Positions 61,701 through 64,000 of a stretch of 64,000 nucleotides of DNA are shown piece by piece. Position 1 is the first letter of the stretch; every line of letters starts with the position of its first letter. The position numbers were made by a program, and so were the translations under genes. Origin of the DNA: JAICKM01 sp038228295 (GTDB lineage Bacteria > Chloroflexota > Chloroflexia > QHBQ01 > JAICKM01); the NCBI GenBank assembly GCA_038228295.1, contig JBBRPH010000005.1, positions 62,001 through 126,000 on the forward strand. The letters run 5' to 3'. The notes under the pieces were generated by a model. That model worked only from the letters and a program-made list of their open reading frames with translations, was not told the origin of the DNA and searched no databases.

Positions 61701-62238
61701 AGTTTCCGGCTACAGCGACGGCACGTTCAAGCCGTTCAACAACACCACGCGCGCCCAGATGACCAAGATCGTGACGCTGGCCTTCGGTATCGCGTTGGTC
61801 ACCCCTCCCGCGACCGGCACTTTTGCCGATGTGGCCCCCGGCAATGTGTTCTACCAATTGATCGAGACGGCGGCGGCGCGCGGTATCGTCAGCGGCTATA
61901 GCTGCGGCGGCGTGGACCCGCAGACCGGCGCGAGCGAACCCTGCGACAGCGGCCGACGGCCCTACTTCCGCCCGTCCGACTTCGTGACGCGCGGCCAGTT
62001 AGCGAAGATCGTGGTCATCGGCGCAGGCTGGGCGCTACGCAACCCGCCCACGCCGACGTTCACCGATGTGCCGACCGGTAACGTCTTCTATCCCTTCATC
62101 GAGACGGCGGTCTGCCACGGCGCGGTGGGCGGCTACAACGACGGCACATTCCGGCCCAACAACTTTGCCTTCCGCGGCCAGATCGCCAAGATCGTCTATC
62201 TTGCCTTGACTAACCCGCCAACAACCTGCGCGCCGTAA
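58705..62238 (+). CDS. Surface protein with BNR/Asp-box propellers and three SLH domains
   Basis: 1177 aa. GAAGGAG precedes the ATG at 58705, giving the signal helix LLAALILLVALSSGVALL; the frame open to 58258 is rejected. The body (~60-900) has Asp-box motifs such as KSTDQGASW, FSADAGTTW, RTTDSGATW and KSTNGGTT, as in sortilin-like, sialidase and GH74 propellers. A Thr/Pro linker (~905-970) leads to three SLH units; the second holds a cysteine-bearing insert (GYSCGG...EPCDSGRRPYFRP). It faces the GH5 cellulase across a shared control region, so a role in polysaccharide binding or breakdown is plausible. The GH74 acid residues could not be confirmed. Confidence 0.85.
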   Translation: MHKRTPSARGRLLAALILLVALSSGVALLRLQTGAPTAPAGSSTGKDPDRARYAVNQGENPATEAGRLADQESYWNQRVTYPTGQFNQNWLVQSAAQDLLIPRSIPAGQPVYNRAAGRSPLTLDPNAFTALGPAPLQSNGCQGCYSYGHVSGRVNVMVVDPVTPNVAYLGGDGGGIWKTTTCCTAATSWVPVTDSPNLTSISISDITIDPTDHNTVYAGTGDLNFGSFSYGSAGVLKSTDQGASWGVFGADTFAPPYPQPPGLFPQYQAVGKMRVDPRNHNNVIAGTKTGVFFSADAGTTWSGPCTPDSFTTQRQDVTGMLIRDNGAGTDIYVSVGARGYSTTVQINLGENGANGIYKTTLTAGGCPAAWTLLTTPANGWPAGTGSGTPFHSGGNPLGRIDLAYAPSTWGVGSANQTIYAQVQAIQAGGGTQRGGQLGLWRTTDSGATWQQRSGPSALGGCGMDYGQNWYDQGLAVDPNNADTLFMDTFDIWKSTNGGTTLSDVTCGYGGGNTQHVDEHALVYLPGSSSTLLAGSDGGAYVALNADTAAPTWNQLNDSLNTIEFYSGDITGNFANSANPGANGGAQDNGSDAYQWSGTPGAALWRLMVGGDGFYARIEPVLNQRWYQENNSSHINLSTSGPYGGYSDISGGWLADTRSFTTPYEIYKYDCPATGCTHLIVGSNRVWETTTGTSPWTAISPNLTKNTLADRSFINQLSYAVSLSTTAIIGTNDGNVQYGFGLGQGVAATWIDVSGGNTVLPNRPILDVATHPTNPLIGYAAVGGFDQNSPSTPGHVFQVTCGSGCSSFVWTNKSGNLPNIPIDSIIANPLYPQQVFAGSDWGLYYTNDITAVTPVWNKFSAGLPNVMIWDMQIDRGFTTLSLWTRGRGAYVWPLPTGAIPPGSVTPTPSVTVTSTTQPTATATNTVLPTVTATAQPATSATATAQTTATTQVTTTATAAPPSATRTPPATATPCAIRFSDVTDTSAYYYTGVYYLACRGVVSGYSDGTFKPFNNTTRAQMTKIVTLAFGIALVTPPATGTFADVAPGNVFYQLIETAAARGIVSGYSCGGVDPQTGASEPCDSGRRPYFRPSDFVTRGQLAKIVVIGAGWALRNPPTPTFTDVPTGNVFYPFIETAVCHGAVGGYNDGTFRPNNFAFRGQIAKIVYLALTNPPTTCAP

Positions 62239-62253
62239 CGCCGCAGCTATAAG

Positions 62254-62300
62254 AGTGCCCGGTGAGTGGTGCAAACCTTCACCGGGCACTTTCTTTTCTT
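62254..62300 (+). terminator. Intrinsic terminator of the BNR-SLH gene
   Basis: AGTGCCCGGTGA (62254-62265) pairs perfectly with TCACCGGGCACT (62279-62290), followed by TTCTTTTCTT. Confidence 0.9.
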
Positions 62301-62303
62301 TGC

Positions 62304-62332
62304 TTGCCAAGTCGGGGGCGGCCCGCTACAAT
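62304..62332 (+). promoter_or_regulatory. Promoter of the DUF6916 gene
   Basis: TTGCCA (62304-62309), 17 nt, TACAAT (62327-62332). The leader is about 46 nt. Confidence 0.6.
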
Positions 62333-62384
62333 GCAGAGTAGCTACACTAGGCCGGCTTGTGGTTCCGGGAACGACGGAGGCTCT

Positions 62385-62684
62385 ATGCTCGAAACGTTCA
62401 CTCTACAGACGTTTACGCCGCTTGTGCAGGACACCTTTCAACTCTCCCCCGATCCGGGGCCGCCCTTGCCACTGACCCTGGTCGCGGTCAAGGAGCTGGG
62501 CGAGGAATCGCCCGTGGGTCGCCAGGGCAACCCTTTTGCGCTGCTATTTCGCAGCGCGCCGGGCGTACCATTGCCGCAGCGCATCTACCGCCTGGAACAC
62601 GCCGGGCTGGGCAGCTTTGACCTGTTCCTGGTGCCCATTGGAGCAGACCGCACAGGCGTAGAATATGAAGCCGTCTTCACGTAG
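62385..62684 (+). CDS. DUF6916-like small protein
   Basis: 99 aa, no signal peptide. The sequence MLETFTLQTFTPLVQDTFQL...LTLVAVKEL...FALLFRS...YRLEHAGLGSFDLFLVPIG has the alternating strand pattern of the DUF6916 family, small beta proteins often found next to phage-tail-collar (MdpB-like) genes, as here. The ATG at 62385 follows GGAGG; a longer reading to 62262 would include the promoter. Function unknown. A structural partner of the tail-collar proteins encoded 0.6 kb away on the other strand is inferred. Confidence 0.72.
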   Translation: MLETFTLQTFTPLVQDTFQLSPDPGPPLPLTLVAVKELGEESPVGRQGNPFALLFRSAPGVPLPQRIYRLEHAGLGSFDLFLVPIGADRTGVEYEAVFT

Positions 62685-62693
62685 CGGGCCACG

Positions 62694-63164
62694 CTACTTG
62701 GCGGGCAGGCGGTGCATCAAATAGTAAATGCCATACGTACTCACCTGCGTGAAGCCGAGCCGCTCATAGAGGCGCAGAGCGGGGTTAAACTGCTCCACAT
62801 GGATGCTGACCGGCTGCTGCGCCCGCGTACCTTCGGCCAGCAGATCGGTCAGCAGCCGGGTGCCGATGCCGGCCCCACGATGCTCGGCCAGCACAGCAAT
62901 GTCCACAATACGAATCTCGCGTTCCCAGCGCGCGACGTATAGGCGACCCACGGGCTGTCCATCCCGCAAGATGAGGCTGAATTCGGCACCGGGATAATGC
63001 TCCTGGTAGTGCCGGTGCTGGGCCGCGAACTGCATCTGCACAAAGGCTTCCTTTTGCGCGGCATCCCAGTCCACCAACTCCAGCTCAGCGGCACGGGTGC
63101 CGGCATATACCCGGTACAGGAAGTCGCTATCGGTGGGTTCTATGGGGCGTAGGGTGATATTCAT
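62694..63164 (-). CDS. GNAT family N-acetyltransferase
   Basis: 156 aa. The acetyl-CoA motif is VLAEHRGAGIGTRLLTDLL (Q/RxxGxG/A), preceded by strand IRIVDIAV and followed by HVEQFNPALRLYERLGF, a complete GNAT fold. It moves an acetyl group from acetyl-CoA to an amine; the acceptor is unknown. It lies between the DUF6916 gene and the tail-collar genes, and a similar order is common in MdpB-type loci. GAGGAT precedes the ATG. Confidence 0.88.
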   Translation of the reverse strand: MNITLRPIEPTDSDFLYRVYAGTRAAELELVDWDAAQKEAFVQMQFAAQHRHYQEHYPGAEFSLILRDGQPVGRLYVARWEREIRIVDIAVLAEHRGAGIGTRLLTDLLAEGTRAQQPVSIHVEQFNPALRLYERLGFTQVSTYGIYYLMHRLPAK

Positions 63165-63211
63165 AATCCTCTATCGTTAATCGTGATCGCGTGAGCGGGC
63201 CGCCAGACACA

Positions 63212-63244
63212 CCGACCGCCGGCAGGCGCGGCTGCGGCGGTCGG
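63212..63244 (-). terminator. Hairpin after the tail-collar operon, possible terminator
   Basis: CCGACCGCC (63212-63220) pairs with GGCGGTCGG (63236-63244), with an inner GCAG/CTGC stem. No U-run follows on either strand, so termination is uncertain. Confidence 0.4.
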
Positions 63245-63287
63245 CTGGTGCCGGTGGTCCGTTTCTACCGAGTAGCGGCGCAACAGC

Positions 63288-63806
63288 TTACCCGCGCGGC
63301 GGATAAACGCCTTGCATGGCAATGCAGAAGTTAAGCGTCAGGTACGGCTGTAGGTTGTTGTGCGGCTGGCTGCCACCGGTGGGGGTCAACGCCTGGGGCG
63401 CCATCTGAACCAGATTGGCGGTACGGTTCTGCTGGTAAGCGTTGGCATAACGACCCAGCGTGTAGGTGGGACTCGGGATCGGATTGTCACCGAGGGTGTT
63501 GTTACCACTTAGCGCGTGGCTATGTGCGGGGATCTCGCTCTCCAGCAGGGTTACAGTCTCCGAGCCGCCGGTCTCGCCCAGATCATGCAACGAGAGACCC
63601 GGTCCCTGGCCGGGGTGCATCGGCGCGTTGCCCTGTACATTAGGCAGGGCAAAATTACTGCGCCCATCGCCGCCGTAGGTGGTGCCCAACAGCGAGAATA
63701 GGGCCGTGTTCTGCGAGAGCGGCAAGAGCTGCCCATCGCAGAAGGCCCAGCCGCGCGGTGCGAAGTTGAACGGGAAAATGCGGATTTCCGCGACAAACGG
63801 ATCCAT
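63288..63806 (-). CDS. Phage tail-collar domain protein (MdpB-like)
   Basis: 172 aa. The N-terminus MDPFVAEIRIFPFNFAPRGWAFCDGQLLPLSQNTALFSLLGTTYGGDG is the collar-domain signature of microcystin-dependent protein MdpB and relatives. The C-terminus GGSQPHNNLQPYLTLNFCIAMQGVYP is equally conserved. Members resemble the needle or fibre tips of contractile particles, but no other tail genes are here. AGGAGGT lies just before the ATG and overlaps the stop of the upstream paralogue. Function is unknown. Confidence 0.93.
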   Translation of the reverse strand: MDPFVAEIRIFPFNFAPRGWAFCDGQLLPLSQNTALFSLLGTTYGGDGRSNFALPNVQGNAPMHPGQGPGLSLHDLGETGGSETVTLLESEIPAHSHALSGNNTLGDNPIPSPTYTLGRYANAYQQNRTANLVQMAPQALTPTGGSQPHNNLQPYLTLNFCIAMQGVYPPRG

Positions 63807-63815
63807 AGCGACCTC

Positions 63816-64000
63816 CTAAGTTTGGCTGGGGAAGATCCCGAATAGGGATATGATGAAATCTAAACACAGGTAGGGTTGAAAATTGCTGTGCGGCTGGCTG
63901 CCGCCTATCGTATTAATCGAGGCAGGTGCCAGTGTGGTGTTGGGGTTGTCTTCCAGGTACAGGTTGGTGCCGACTGTACGTGACTGGGCAGTGACGGCGT
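63816..64000 (-). CDS. Second tail-collar domain protein, C-terminal part (runs off right edge)
   Basis: The visible ~61 residues read ...VGTNLYLEDN...INTIGGSQPHSNFQPYLCLDFIISLFGIFP, then a TAG at 63818-63816. This is the same C-terminal pattern as the neighbouring collar protein (GGSQPHxNxQPYLxLxF). The 5' part lies beyond the window. MdpB-type genes often come as tandem sets of three, so a third copy may follow. Confidence 0.9.
   Translation of the reverse strand, partial: AVTAQSRTVGTNLYLEDNPNTTLAPASINTIGGSQPHSNFQPYLCLDFIISLFGIFPSQT

Noticed and set aside
62385..64000. Prophage remnant
   Set aside because: No capsid, terminase, integrase or other tail gene is seen; MdpB-like genes are often stand-alone chromosomal genes.

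Overview
The window is a high-GC bacterial chromosome segment, most likely from the phylum Chloroflexota. The assignment rests on gene content and style. There are large cyclase-NTPase-TPR proteins, secreted proteins with a GYPIS...VQYFER...HPEN repeat, surface proteins with cysteine-bearing SLH domains, a geranylgeranyl reductase, an rpsO-pnp locus and many polytopic membrane proteins tied to sugar transfer. No rRNA, tRNA, CRISPR, integrase or transposase was seen. Genes are tightly packed on both strands. Many promoters have recognisable -35/-10 boxes with 17-18 nt spacing, and several strong intrinsic terminators are visible.

Layout. 1-5.2 kb: end of a WD40 protein, a cyclase-NTPase-TPR regulator, a PIG-L deacetylase and a threonine dehydratase; the last two diverge from -10 boxes placed for leaderless mRNAs. 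5.2-12.6 kb: membrane proteins, an MFS transporter, a GT-C-like membrane protein overlapping hutI, and an SGNH hydrolase. 12.9-19.6 kb: DUF2231 protein, a secreted repeat protein, a PAP2-ferredoxin-geranylgeranyl reductase operon, and an SLH surface-protein gene broken by an in-frame TGA. 19.8-26.6 kb: methyltransferase/DUF2079 pair, a secreted TolB-like protein, and a methyltransferase/glycosyltransferase pair. 26.7-31.8 kb: rpsO, pnp with a long RG-rich tail, and glgA. 31.8-39.9 kb: a zinc-ribbon protein, a methyltransferase with a large membrane protein, a PASTA kinase and hemW. 40-49.2 kb: two transporters, a histidine phosphatase, a kinase-PP2C-vWA (TerY-P type) operon, a molybdopterin oxidoreductase, a secreted repeat protein and a 7Fe ferredoxin. 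49.4-55.4 kb: a membrane RsbU-type phosphatase, a frameshifted small gene, a TMEM175-like channel and an OmpR/histidine-kinase pair. 55.4-62.2 kb: a LacI regulator, a GH5-CBM3 cellulase with a promoter-operator of LacI type, and a large BNR-SLH surface protein. 62.3-64 kb: DUF6916, GNAT and two phage-tail-collar (MdpB-like) proteins.

Two themes run through the window. One is the cell surface: secreted and anchored proteins, and three overlapping pairs of a methyltransferase with a sugar-transfer or membrane protein. The other is protein phosphorylation and nucleotide signalling. The most unusual structural signal is a set of small elements made of short degenerate tandem units (7 or 8 nt) arranged as inverted arms. 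They occur at about 6.1, 9.1, 24.4, 25.9, 38.5 and 46.0 kb, each with a different unit sequence. Three of them contribute in-frame codons to genes. They resemble the heptanucleotide STRR repeats of cyanobacteria in style, but here have inverted-arm architecture.
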